A stretch of 62,733 bases of DNA from SIG701 sp045539595 (GTDB lineage Bacteria > Bacillota > Clostridia > Oscillospirales > CAG-272): positions 1-62,733 of the forward strand of contig JAZQFQ010000111.1 in NCBI GenBank assembly GCA_045539595.1, read 5' to 3'. The notes beneath the pieces were generated by a model, which had not been told where the DNA came from, ran no database searches, and saw nothing but the letters and a program-made list of their open reading frames with translations. Within the stretch, counting starts at the first letter, position 1, and every line of letters starts with the position of its first letter. Below, one piece after another: positions 43,462 through 51,646 of the stretch. Position numbers and translations under genes: made by a program.

Positions 43462-44147
43462 TCATTGCCTGCGACTTTGCCTCGGCGGAGCAGGTATTTG
43501 CCTTCCTGGACATGTTTTCCGGCACCAGAAAGCCCTTTGTGAAGATCGGCATGGAGCTGTTCTACGCCGAGGGTCCCTCCATCGTTCGCGAGATCAAGGC
43601 CCGCGGCCACAAGATCTTCCTGGATCTGAAACTGCATGACATCCCCAACACCGTAAAGAAATCCATGGCGGTTCTGTCCCGTCTGGATGTGGATATGTGC
43701 AATCTGCACGCCGCCGGCACCATCCGCATGATGGAGGCCGCCATTGAGGGTCTGACCCGTCCCGACGGCACTCGCCCTCTGTTGATCGCCGTTACCCAGC
43801 TTACCTCCACCGATGAGGAAAGCATGCACCGGGATCTCTTGATTCCCCACGCCATGCCCGATGTGGTGATGCACTACGCCAAGAACGCCAAGGCCGCCGG
43901 TCTGGACGGCGTTGTCTGCTCTCCCCTGGAAGCCGGCGTGGTACACGAAACCTGCGGCAAAGACTTCTTCACCGTTACCCCCGGCGTTCGCTTCGCGGAC
44001 GGCGAGATCGGTGATCAGAAGCGCGTCATGACCCCCGCACAGGCCAAGGAGATAGGCTCCGACTACATCGTGGTGGGCCGTCCCATCACCGCCGCCGAGG
44101 ATCCGGTGGCAGCATACGAAAGATGCGTTCGTGAATTTGTTGATTAA
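43446..44147 (+). CDS. pyrF: orotidine 5'-phosphate decarboxylase
   Basis: The final step to UMP. A 233-residue protein with IIACDFASAEQV (residues 5-16), FVKIGMELFYAEG, the catalytic FLDLKLHDIPNTVKKS (about 58-73, with the D-x-K-x-x-D pattern) and GSDYIVVGRPIT binding the phosphate. It overlaps the pyrD end by 16 nt, with AGGAGATG upstream. Confidence 0.97.
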   Translation: MGKDVIIACDFASAEQVFAFLDMFSGTRKPFVKIGMELFYAEGPSIVREIKARGHKIFLDLKLHDIPNTVKKSMAVLSRLDVDMCNLHAAGTIRMMEAAIEGLTRPDGTRPLLIAVTQLTSTDEESMHRDLLIPHAMPDVVMHYAKNAKAAGLDGVVCSPLEAGVVHETCGKDFFTVTPGVRFADGEIGDQKRVMTPAQAKEIGSDYIVVGRPITAAEDPVAAYERCVREFVD

Positions 44148-44161
44148 GGAGATATAGTATC

Positions 44162-44794
44162 ATGGAAAAATTGATTGCAAAAGATCTTCTGTCCATTAAG
44201 GCAGTATTCTTCCGTCCCGACCAGCCCTTCACCTGGGCCAGCGGCATCAAGAGCCCCGTATATTGCGACAACCGTCTGACCCTGACCGCACCCAAGGTGC
44301 GCGATGATGTGGAGAACGGTCTGGCGAAACTGATCAAAGAGCATTATCCCGAGGCTGAGGTGCTGATGGGTACCTCCACCGCCGGTATCGCTCACGCGGC
44401 AATCACCGCCCACATTCTGGACATGCCCATGGGTTACGTGCGCTCCGGTGCCAAGGATCACGGCAGACAGAACCAGATCGAGGGTAAGCTGGAAGCCGGC
44501 CAGAAGGTTGTGGTTGTGGAGGATCTGATCTCCACCGGCGGCAGTGTTCTGGAAGTGGTCAACGTACTGCGCGAGGCCGGTGCGGAAGTGCTGGGCATCG
44601 TCAGCATCTTCACCTACGGCATGAAGAAGGGTATCGAGCGTCTGGAAGCCGCCAACGTGAAGAACGTATCCCTGACCAACTTTGATGTGATCGCGGAAAC
44701 GGCTGCGGAGGAAGGCTACATCCGTGCCGAGGACGTGGCGAAACTGATCGCCTTCCGCAACAATCCCTCTGACGAAAGCTGGATCAAAGCATGA
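44162..44794 (+). CDS. pyrE: orotate phosphoribosyltransferase
   Basis: Adds ribose phosphate from PRPP to orotate. A 210-residue protein with FTWASGIKSPVYCDNR (about 21-36), the flexible loop with KDHGRQNQIEG, and the PRPP motif VVVEDLISTGGSVLE (about 119-133). It has a GGAGATATAGT site and ends in the pyrB start (ATGA overlap). Confidence 0.97.
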   Translation: MEKLIAKDLLSIKAVFFRPDQPFTWASGIKSPVYCDNRLTLTAPKVRDDVENGLAKLIKEHYPEAEVLMGTSTAGIAHAAITAHILDMPMGYVRSGAKDHGRQNQIEGKLEAGQKVVVVEDLISTGGSVLEVVNVLREAGAEVLGIVSIFTYGMKKGIERLEAANVKNVSLTNFDVIAETAAEEGYIRAEDVAKLIAFRNNPSDESWIKA

Positions 44795-45882
44795 GAAGTG
44801 TAATTGATATCGTCGATTTGTCCGTTGCGGAAGTAGACGAATTGATGCGGACTGCCTGCGACATCAGCGAGCATCCCGAAAAGTATTCCGAGAAATGCAA
44901 GGGCAAAAAACTGGCTACGCTGTTCTTTGAGCCCTCCACCCGTACCCGTCTCAGTTTTGAGGCGGCTATGCTGGAGTTGGGCGGCAGCGTGATCGGATTC
45001 TCCTCTGCTTCCTCCTCCTCCGCTTCCAAGGGGGAAAGTGTGGCGGACACCGCCCAGGTTATCAGCTGCTATGCGGACATCATCGCCATGCGCCATCCCC
45101 AGGAAGGCGCTCCCTATGTGGCCTCCCGCAATGCATCCATTCCCGTGATCAATGCCGGTGACGGCGGCCACTGCCATCCCACCCAGACTCTGGCAGATCT
45201 ACTGACCATCTATCGGGAAAAAGGGAAACTGAACGGACTGACCGTAGGCTTCTGCGGTGATCTGAAATACGGCCGCACCGTGCACTCCCTGATCGCGGCG
45301 CTTTCCCGCTATTCGGATATCAAGATCGTTCTGATCTCCCCTGAAGAGCTCCACCTGCCGGGATATGTGAAGAAAGATGTACTGAACAAGCACGGCATGC
45401 CCTACGAGGAAACCACCAGTCTGGAGGAGGCTATGCCCTCCTTGGATATTTTGTACATGACCCGCGTACAGCAGGAACGCTTCGCCGATGTGTCCGAATA
45501 CGAACGGCTGAAAGACAGCTACATTCTGACCCCGGACAAGCTGATTACCGCCAAGCCCGACATGTGCATCCTGCATCCCCTGCCCCGCGTGAACGAGATC
45601 AGCGTAGCGGTGGACAAGGATTCCCGTGCCTGCTATTTCAAGCAGGTCATGAACGGCAAGCTCATGCGCATGGCACTGATTATGAAACTGCTGGACGAGG
45701 CGGCAAAAAATCCCGCTCCGGTCGAGGACACCATGCACGCCCAGGCAATGGACGGGTGCCGCTGTAAGAATCCTCGCTGCATCACCACCACGGAGCAGGA
45801 GTTGCCGCAGCTGTTCAAGTTGACCGATGCGGAGCATGAGACCTATCGCTGCATTTACTGCGAAAGCAAGCTGGTTCGCTGA
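44791..45882 (+). CDS. pyrB: aspartate carbamoyltransferase with fused PyrI-type zinc domain
   Basis: Joins carbamoyl phosphate and aspartate, the first committed pyrimidine step. The first 305 residues are the catalytic chain: FFEPSTRTRLSFEAA (45-59), NAGDGGHCHPTQTLADLLT (about 121-139) and HPLPRVNEI (262-270). The last 45 residues are extra. They carry Cys325-x4-Cys330 and Cys354-x2-Cys357 (CKNPRC and CIYC). This is the zinc site of the separate regulatory chain PyrI, with the same spacing as I recall for E. coli. The nucleotide-binding half of PyrI is absent, and no pyrI gene follows. The tail may help assembly without allosteric control by CTP. Starts within the pyrE stop; the operon terminator follows. 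Confidence 0.95.
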   Translation: MRSVIDIVDLSVAEVDELMRTACDISEHPEKYSEKCKGKKLATLFFEPSTRTRLSFEAAMLELGGSVIGFSSASSSSASKGESVADTAQVISCYADIIAMRHPQEGAPYVASRNASIPVINAGDGGHCHPTQTLADLLTIYREKGKLNGLTVGFCGDLKYGRTVHSLIAALSRYSDIKIVLISPEELHLPGYVKKDVLNKHGMPYEETTSLEEAMPSLDILYMTRVQQERFADVSEYERLKDSYILTPDKLITAKPDMCILHPLPRVNEISVAVDKDSRACYFKQVMNGKLMRMALIMKLLDEAAKNPAPVEDTMHAQAMDGCRCKNPRCITTTEQELPQLFKLTDAEHETYRCIYCESKLVR

Positions 45883-45907
45883 CAGAAACCGACGTTTTTC
45901 CCTCAAT

Positions 45908-45945
45908 ATCCCATGGTAGAATACTTTCTGCCATGGGATTTTTTT
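45908..45945 (+). terminator. intrinsic terminator of the pyr operon
   Basis: ATCCCATGG (45908-45916) pairs with CCATGGGAT (45931-45939), extended inside by AGAA/TTCT, and is followed by a run of seven T. Confidence 0.92.
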
Positions 45946-45970
45946 GTAAACAGAGAAACGTATTTCGCGC

Positions 45971-46004
45971 ACATGTTGACATTTCAACATGTAGAGTGTA
46001 TAAT
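45971..46004 (+). promoter_or_regulatory. autoregulated promoter with palindromic MarR operator
   Basis: A perfect inverted repeat ACATGTTGA-CATT-TCAACATGT (45971-45992) contains the -35 box TTGACA (45976-45981). TATAAT (45999-46004) follows at 17 nt. A repressor bound to the palindrome would cover the -35 box. The next gene encodes a MarR protein, whose dimers bind this kind of site. Confidence 0.85.
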
Positions 46005-46050
46005 AGATATGTTAGTTAAATTCGCACTTGAATACAGTGGAGCTGTTATA

Positions 46051-46503
46051 ATGGATCGATTCGAACGTTTTACCCTGGCGATCATGGAAGCGTCCCGCTA
46101 CTGGCACAAGATCGCTTCCGATGAAATGGAACAGTACGGTCTGAAGGGACCGCACGCCATGTATCTGCTCACTATAGAGCGCTTTCAAAGCGGTATCACG
46201 GCCGCTCGGTTGAGCGAAGTGTGCGGCAAGGATAAATCGGATGTATCCCGTGCGGTGTCGCTGATGCAGAAAAAAGGGCTGGTATCGCGGGTGGATGTCA
46301 ACCGCACGCTGTACCGCTCCCTGCTGATGTTAACCCCGGATGGCAAAGCCGCCGCCGAGCATATCCGAAAGCGAGCACAGATGGTGGTGGATGCCGCGGG
46401 ATACGGGATCACCGAGAAAAACCGGGCCATATTCTACGAATCTCTGGAAAGCATTGTCAACAATCTGCGAGCCATCAGCAATGATGGCTTGCCGCAAAAA
46501 TAA
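46051..46503 (+). CDS. MarR-family transcriptional regulator
   Basis: A 150-residue protein with the winged helix typical of MarR at about residues 45-110 (ITAARLSEVCGKDKSDVSRAVSLMQKKGLVSR). The start MDRFERFTLAIMEASRYWHK agrees with the family and with the promoter; its ribosome site is weak. It lies before degV and fakA genes, and its promoter overlaps a perfect palindrome. FabT, a MarR-type repressor of lipid synthesis in streptococci, offers a parallel, so sensing acyl chains is a possible but unproven role. Confidence 0.88.
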   Translation: MDRFERFTLAIMEASRYWHKIASDEMEQYGLKGPHAMYLLTIERFQSGITAARLSEVCGKDKSDVSRAVSLMQKKGLVSRVDVNRTLYRSLLMLTPDGKAAAEHIRKRAQMVVDAAGYGITEKNRAIFYESLESIVNNLRAISNDGLPQK

Positions 46504-46532
46504 ATAATACACACAGTAAGGAGTTTCCTTCC

Positions 46533-47399
46533 ATGAGTGAATATATCATTTTTACCGATTCCGCCTGCGATATCAAGCCCGCGCTGCTGAAGGAGTGGGG
46601 CGTGCTTCATGAGAGTCTGACCTTCCGTTTCCATGATTCCGAAACGGAGTACACCGATGCAAGCATGCCCATTAAGGATTTCTACAACAAAATGCGCGCA
46701 GGCGGTGTTGCCAAGACCTCTGCCGTAAACGTAGGTACGTTTGCGGAAAGTTTTGAAAAATGCTTGCAGGACGGTCTGGACGTTCTGTACATCGGCTTCT
46801 CCTCCGGACTCAGCACCACCTACAACTCTGCCCGCATCGCGGCGGAGCAGCTGCGCGAAAAGTATCCCGAACGCAAAATCATTGCAGTAGACACGCTGGC
46901 CGCATCCGCCGGCTTCGGTCTGCTGTTGTATATGATCGTTGAGAAGAAAAAGGGCGGTGCCACTATCGAGGAAGCCGCCGCTTATGCGGAAGAAATCCGC
47001 CTCAGCATCTGCCACTGGTTCACCGTGGACGATCTGGTATACCTGAAGCGGGGCGGCCGTGTCAGCGCCACCACGGCGTTTGTCGGCAATGCCTTGGGCA
47101 TCAAGCCGGTCTTGCACGTGGACAACGAAGGCCATCTGATCAACGTGAGCAAAGTCCGCGGCAGAAAAACCGCCATCGCCGCTTTGGCGGACAAGTACGG
47201 TGAATTGGCAAAAGATCGCGAAAGCGGAACTGTCTTCATCTCTCACGGCGATTGCCTGAGCGATGTACAGGAGCTCGTGAATCTTCTGAAGACCCGCTAC
47301 AATGCCACAGTAGACATCATCACCGATGTGGGTGCCGTTATCGGATCCCATTCCGGCCCCGGCACTCTTGCGCTCTTCTTTGTGGGAAAAGAACGGTAA
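46533..47399 (+). CDS. DegV-family fatty acid-binding protein (FakB-like)
   Basis: A 288-residue DegV protein. Members bind one fatty acid and present it to the kinase FakA for phosphorylation. Family marks are FTDSACDIKP (about 7-16), the YIGFSSGLSTTYNSAR segment with the head-group-binding Ser pair, VDTLAASAGFGLLLY, and LVYLKRGGRVSATTAFVGN. It lies 44 nt before the FakA-like gene, which strongly supports the FakB role. RBS AAGGAG. Confidence 0.9.
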   Translation: MSEYIIFTDSACDIKPALLKEWGVLHESLTFRFHDSETEYTDASMPIKDFYNKMRAGGVAKTSAVNVGTFAESFEKCLQDGLDVLYIGFSSGLSTTYNSARIAAEQLREKYPERKIIAVDTLAASAGFGLLLYMIVEKKKGGATIEEAAAYAEEIRLSICHWFTVDDLVYLKRGGRVSATTAFVGNALGIKPVLHVDNEGHLINVSKVRGRKTAIAALADKYGELAKDRESGTVFISHGDCLSDVQELVNLLKTRYNATVDIITDVGAVIGSHSGPGTLALFFVGKER

Positions 47400-47442
47400 T
47401 TCCCATTTCCTGCGACAAATCAAGTAAGGAGACAATCATCTG

Positions 47443-49164
47443 ATGTTTGATACAAAAAAGAAGAAGTCCTCAAAGAAATCCGAGCAAGGCGATCTGAAAT
47501 ATCTGGGAGGACTGCTTCTTGCCAAAATGGCTTTCGGCGGCGCTGCCCGGCTGCGCTCCAATGCGGATGAAGTCAATAAACTGAACGTATTCCCCGTGCC
47601 GGACGGTGACACCGGCGACAACATGCGTATGACCGTGGAAAGCGGCATCGCCGCCATTGAGAATCTGGACTCCGACGATCTGTCAGAGGTGATGAAGGTT
47701 CTTTCCCACGGTATGCTGCTGGGCGCCCGCGGCAACTCCGGCGTAATTCTGTCCCAATTCTTTTCGGGCATTTCCAAGGGGCTGGTGGGCACTCAAAAGG
47801 CCGATCCGGCCATTCTGGGGCACGCATTGGAGCTGGGCGTACAGCAGGCCTACACCTCCGTTATGACGCCCACAGAGGGCACCATTCTGACGGTAGCGCG
47901 CGAGGCGGTGGAATATGCAGTGAAGCACATCACCCCCCAGAGCACCCTGCGCAGTTTCTTTGCTGATCTGGTGGGTGAAATGCACGATTCCGTGGATCGC
48001 ACCCCGGAGATCCTCAGCGTGCTCAAGGAAGCCGGCGTGGTGGACAGCGGCGGAGCCGGTCTGTTCTACATCATGGACGGATTCAATCGGGTTCTGAACG
48101 GCGAGGAAGTAACGCAGGATAATGCCCCTGCCCCCGCTCCCGCCAAGGCGATGCCCAATCTGGCCGCATTCGGCCCCGACAGCGTGATGACGTACGGCTA
48201 CTGCACCGAGCTGCTTGTACAGCTGCAGCGATCCAAAACGGACATCGATGCCTTTGATATCGAGGCTTTGAAAGATTTCCTCGGCGGAATCGGTGATTCC
48301 GTTGTGGCCTTCAAGACCGACAGCATTGTGAAGCTGCACGTGCATACCTTTACGCCGGAAAAAGTGCTGGCACACTGCCGCGCATTCGGTGAATTTCTGA
48401 CCATCAAGATCGAGAATATGACGCTCCAGCACACGGAAAGCGATGATTCCATCGCTATGGTGATGGAGTCAAAACCGAAGGAGACGACTGCCGCCACCAA
48501 AAAGTACGGCGTGGTCGCCGTCAGCAACGGAGACGGTGTGGAAGCACTTCTGCGGGAATTGGGAACGGATGAGGTAGTCCAGGGTGGACAGACCCAGAAT
48601 CCCTCCACCAACGATTTTCTGGACGCGTTCGCGCGGGTCCCCGCCGAGCACATATTTGTGTTCCCCAACAACGGAAACATCATTATGGCGGCACGGCAGG
48701 CCGCATCCCTGTATGAAAATGCCACGGTGCACGTCATCCCCTCCAAGAACATCGGCACCGGGTATGTGGGCGTGTCCTCCATCGATTTTGAGAACCCCGA
48801 TCCCGCCGCGGTGATCGCCCAGATCGAATCCGCCATGGAGCGGGTAACCGCCGGCTATGTATCCCCCTCCATCCGCGATGCGGATATGAACGGTGTTCAC
48901 ATCATCAAGGGAGACACCATCGGCATCATCGAGAAGGAAATTGTGGTATCCGAGGCGGACAAAATGGACGCTGCCACCAAATTGGCTGTAAAACTGATGG
49001 AATATCCCGACAAATTCATGCTGACCGTTTTCTGCGGCAAGGATGCCACTGACGAGGACAAAGCCGCACTGACGAAGAATCTGGAAACGGCCTGTCCCTC
49101 CGCTGAGGTATACTTCATCGACGGCGGTCAGGACATCTATCCCTTCATCTTCGTAGCGGAATAA
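47443..49164 (+). CDS. fakA: fatty acid kinase FakA-like (DAK2/YloV family)
   Basis: A 573-residue protein with an N-terminal DAK2/DhaL-type kinase domain (about 20-210). The Mg-ATP site is NVFPVPDGDTGDNM (48-61), with ARGNSGVILSQFF and VDSGGAGLFYI. The C-terminal YloV half (about 240-573) is known to bind FakB-type proteins. FakA-FakB turn exogenous or recycled fatty acids into acyl phosphates for phospholipid synthesis. The gene follows its likely FakB partner and shares the MarR-controlled message. A Lys-rich start (FDTKKKKSSKKSE) may be a flexible tail. Confidence 0.92.
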   Translation: MFDTKKKKSSKKSEQGDLKYLGGLLLAKMAFGGAARLRSNADEVNKLNVFPVPDGDTGDNMRMTVESGIAAIENLDSDDLSEVMKVLSHGMLLGARGNSGVILSQFFSGISKGLVGTQKADPAILGHALELGVQQAYTSVMTPTEGTILTVAREAVEYAVKHITPQSTLRSFFADLVGEMHDSVDRTPEILSVLKEAGVVDSGGAGLFYIMDGFNRVLNGEEVTQDNAPAPAPAKAMPNLAAFGPDSVMTYGYCTELLVQLQRSKTDIDAFDIEALKDFLGGIGDSVVAFKTDSIVKLHVHTFTPEKVLAHCRAFGEFLTIKIENMTLQHTESDDSIAMVMESKPKETTAATKKYGVVAVSNGDGVEALLRELGTDEVVQGGQTQNPSTNDFLDAFARVPAEHIFVFPNNGNIIMAARQAASLYENATVHVIPSKNIGTGYVGVSSIDFENPDPAAVIAQIESAMERVTAGYVSPSIRDADMNGVHIIKGDTIGIIEKEIVVSEADKMDAATKLAVKLMEYPDKFMLTVFCGKDATDEDKAALTKNLETACPSAEVYFIDGGQDIYPFIFVAE

Positions 49165-49177
49165 CAGGAGAAACGAT

Positions 49178-49888
49178 ATGCGTATTACCACCGTTCTGTT
49201 TGATCTGGACGGAACGCTGCTTCCTTTGGATCAGGACGAATTTGTGCGGCAGTATTTCAGGCATCTGGCGGAGTTTCTCGCCCCCCACGGATACGAAACC
49301 ATGGAGTTTACGCAGGCCATTTTGTCGGGCATCACGGCCATGACCAAAAACAATGGCGCCGCCTCCAATGAGACGGTATTCTGGGAGGATTTCGCCCGTT
49401 TTTATGGGAAAGACGTGCGGCGGGATGAGCCGCTGTTTGAGGAATTCTACCGGAATCATTTCGGCAAGATCCAGAGCATTTGCGGGTGCAATCCCCGGAT
49501 GCGCGATCTGATCGATCGGGTGAAACAGGCGGGATGCCGCGTGGTGCTGGCCACCAATCCGGTGTTCCCCCCTATAGCGACAGAACAGCGGATCCGATGG
49601 GCCGGCTTGGAGCCGGAGGATTTCTGCCTGTACACCACCTATGTGAACTCCCGTTTCAGCAAGCCGAATCCCCAGTATTATGTGGAGCTGGCGGCACAGC
49701 TGCAGGTATCCCCGGAGGAATGTCTGATGATCGGAAACGATACGGAGGACGACATGATCGCCCAAACGGTCGGCATGCAGGTGTTTCTCTTGACGGATTG
49801 CCTGGTAAACCGAAAGAACAAGGACGTTGACGCCTATCCACACGGTTCGCTGGATCATCTGCTGCGCTATCTGGATGCCGTACTGTAA
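49178..49888 (+). CDS. HAD-superfamily hydrolase
   Basis: A 236-residue haloacid-dehalogenase-type phosphatase. Motif I is FDLDGTLLPLD (residues 8-18), with an all-helical cap (about 25-95), motif II LATNP, motif III in SKPNPQYY and motif IV MIGNDTEDDMI (about 184-194). The substrate cannot be assigned. It starts 13 nt after fakA with AGGAGAAACG and is probably the last gene of the MarR-DegV-FakA operon; a terminator follows. Confidence 0.9.
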   Translation: MRITTVLFDLDGTLLPLDQDEFVRQYFRHLAEFLAPHGYETMEFTQAILSGITAMTKNNGAASNETVFWEDFARFYGKDVRRDEPLFEEFYRNHFGKIQSICGCNPRMRDLIDRVKQAGCRVVLATNPVFPPIATEQRIRWAGLEPEDFCLYTTYVNSRFSKPNPQYYVELAAQLQVSPEECLMIGNDTEDDMIAQTVGMQVFLLTDCLVNRKNKDVDAYPHGSLDHLLRYLDAVL

Positions 49889-49895
49889 AACGAAA

Positions 49896-49925
49896 AAACT
49901 CCCGCTCGGGCGGGAGTTTTGTTTT
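49896..49925 (+). terminator. intrinsic terminator after the HAD gene
   Basis: A 10-bp stem AAACTCCCGC/GCGGGAGTTT with loop TCGG (49896-49919), then TGTTTTT. Confidence 0.93.
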
Positions 49926-49964
49926 TGCGCCGGATAAAAATATTCACCGAATTCCCGCACAGTA

Positions 49965-49993
49965 TTGACTTTATCGCCGGAAGGTGATATAAT
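49965..49993 (+). promoter_or_regulatory. sigma-A promoter of the SCIFF operon
   Basis: TTGACT (49965-49970), 17 nt, TATAAT (49988-49993), 39 nt before the precursor peptide start. Confidence 0.85.
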
Positions 49994-50032
49994 ACATACA
50001 ATTCAAACAATTTTATATGAGGGTTACAGATT

Positions 50033-50185
50033 ATGAAACATATCAAGACCATCAAGACTCGCAACCTGTGTGAGAGCGCCAAGCAGGGCGGCTGCGGTGA
50101 GTGCCAGACTTCTTGCCAGTCCGCTTGCAAGACCAGCTGCGGTATCGCTAACCAGCAGTGCGAAAGCGCAAAGAACAGCAAATAA
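50033..50185 (+). CDS. scfA: SCIFF ranthipeptide precursor, seven cysteines
   Basis: A 50-residue precursor peptide of the SCIFF family (six Cys in forty-five residues), nearly universal in Clostridia. It opens MKHIKTIKTRNL, then GGCGECQTSCQSACKTSCG and QQCES. The core cysteines are 21, 24, 28, 32, 36 and 43. The maturase links Cys sulphur to alpha-carbons of acceptor residues (thioethers). A seventh Cys at position 13 replaces the usual Gln in the NLQ/E leader segment. The ribosome site is GAGGG. A terminator lies between it and the maturase gene, which should make the peptide more abundant than the enzyme. Confidence 0.95.
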   Translation: MKHIKTIKTRNLCESAKQGGCGECQTSCQSACKTSCGIANQQCESAKNSK

Positions 50186-50197
50186 TTGCTGTAGAAC

Positions 50198-50222
50198 ATG
50201 CCGCCGATCAGGCGGCATTTTT
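50198..50222 (+). terminator. intrinsic (read-through) terminator between scfA and scfB
   Basis: ATGCCGCC (50198-50205) pairs with GGCGGCAT (50211-50218), loop GATCA, then TTTTT. The maturase gene has no other clear promoter, so partial read-through is expected. Confidence 0.88.
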
Positions 50223-50248
50223 ATCTTGTATCCAAAAGGAGTACATAT

Positions 50249-51646
50249 ATGATTCATCAGTATAAACTGGGCGGATACAACATCGTGCTGGACGTGTCCT
50301 CCGGTGCTGTACACGTGGTGGACGATATCGCCTACGATATGATCGCCCTGTTTGAAACCACGGAGCGCGCGGACGTGATCGCCGCCATGGCGGAAAAATA
50401 CGGCCATCTGCCCGAGGTAAGTGACGGGGATCTGGAGGAGTGCTACGATCAACTTCTGGAGTTGAAGGAAAGCGGTCAGCTCTTTGTGCCCGACACCTTT
50501 GAGAGCATGGCTCCCTATCTGAAGGAAAAGACCTCCGGTGTGGTAAAGGCGCTCTGCCTGCACATCGCCCACACCTGCAATCTGAACTGCTCCTACTGCT
50601 TTGCCAGCCAGGGTAAATACCACGGCGAGCGGGCGGTGATGTCCTACGAAGTGGGCAAGCAGGCCTTGGATTTCCTGATCGCCAACTCCGGCACCCGCCG
50701 CAATCTGGAAGTGGACTTCTTCGGCGGTGAGCCCTTGATGAATTTCGACGTGGTGAAGCAGCTGGTGGCTTACGCCCGCAGCGTGGAGAAGGAGCACGGC
50801 AAGAATTTCCGCTTTACGCTGACCACCAACGGTATTCTAATTGATGATGATGTGATCGATTTCGCCAACCGGGAAATGAGCAACGTGGTGCTCAGCCTGG
50901 ACGGCCGCAAGGAGATCCACGACCGCTATCGCGTGGACTACGCCGGCAACGGCAGTTGGGAGCGCATTGTTCCCAAATTCCAGAAGCTGGTGGAGGCGCG
51001 CGGCGGCAAGAATTACTACATGCGGGGCACGTTCACCCACGCCAATCCCGATTTTCTGAAGGATATCCAGGTGATGCTGGATCTGGGCTTCAATGAGTTG
51101 AGCATGGAGCCTGTGGTCTGCGCCCCCGGCGATCCCTCCGAACTGACGGAAGCCGATCTGCCCATCGTGCTGGATCAGTACGAGAAGCTGGCCGAGTTGA
51201 TGCTGGAGAGGGAGCGCGCGGGCAAGCCGTTTACCTTCTATCACTACATGATCGATCTGACGGGCGGCCCCTGCATTTATAAGCGGATCTCCGGCTGCGG
51301 ATCAGGCACTGAGTATATGGCGGTCACCCCCTGGGGCGATTTGTATCCCTGCCATCAGTTCGTGGGAGAGGAGAAATATAAGTTGGGCAACATCTGGGAC
51401 GGCGTGACCAACAAAGACGCACAGAACGAGTTCGCCTGCTGCAACGTATACTCCCGCGAGGAGTGCCGGGATTGCTGGGCGCGGCTGTACTGCTCCGGCG
51501 GATGCGCCGCCAATGCCTATCACGCCACCGGATCGGTAAAGGGCGTGTACAAGTACGGATGCGAGTTGTTCCGCAAGAGAATGGAATGTGCCATCATGGT
51601 GCAGGTAGCCAAAATGGCGGACGAAGATGACGACACCGATCTGTGA
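50249..51646 (+). CDS. scfB: SCIFF radical SAM maturase (SPASM domain)
   Basis: A 465-residue radical SAM enzyme that installs thioether bridges in the ScfA peptide. The N-terminal 80 residues form the peptide-recognition-like region. The [4Fe-4S] site is CNLNCSYC (Cys110, 114, 117), with DFFGGEPLMNFD after it. The C-terminal SPASM part is Cys-rich: SGCGSGTEYMAVTPWGDLYPC, CCNVYSREECRDCWARLYC, GGCAAN and YGCELFRKRMEC, for two auxiliary clusters. The ATG at 50249 has AAAAGGAG upstream; longer in-frame starts would lie inside the terminator. It overlaps the next gene by 20 nt. Confidence 0.96.
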   Translation: MIHQYKLGGYNIVLDVSSGAVHVVDDIAYDMIALFETTERADVIAAMAEKYGHLPEVSDGDLEECYDQLLELKESGQLFVPDTFESMAPYLKEKTSGVVKALCLHIAHTCNLNCSYCFASQGKYHGERAVMSYEVGKQALDFLIANSGTRRNLEVDFFGGEPLMNFDVVKQLVAYARSVEKEHGKNFRFTLTTNGILIDDDVIDFANREMSNVVLSLDGRKEIHDRYRVDYAGNGSWERIVPKFQKLVEARGGKNYYMRGTFTHANPDFLKDIQVMLDLGFNELSMEPVVCAPGDPSELTEADLPIVLDQYEKLAELMLERERAGKPFTFYHYMIDLTGGPCIYKRISGCGSGTEYMAVTPWGDLYPCHQFVGEEKYKLGNIWDGVTNKDAQNEFACCNVYSREECRDCWARLYCSGGCAANAYHATGSVKGVYKYGCELFRKRMECAIMVQVAKMADEDDDTDL

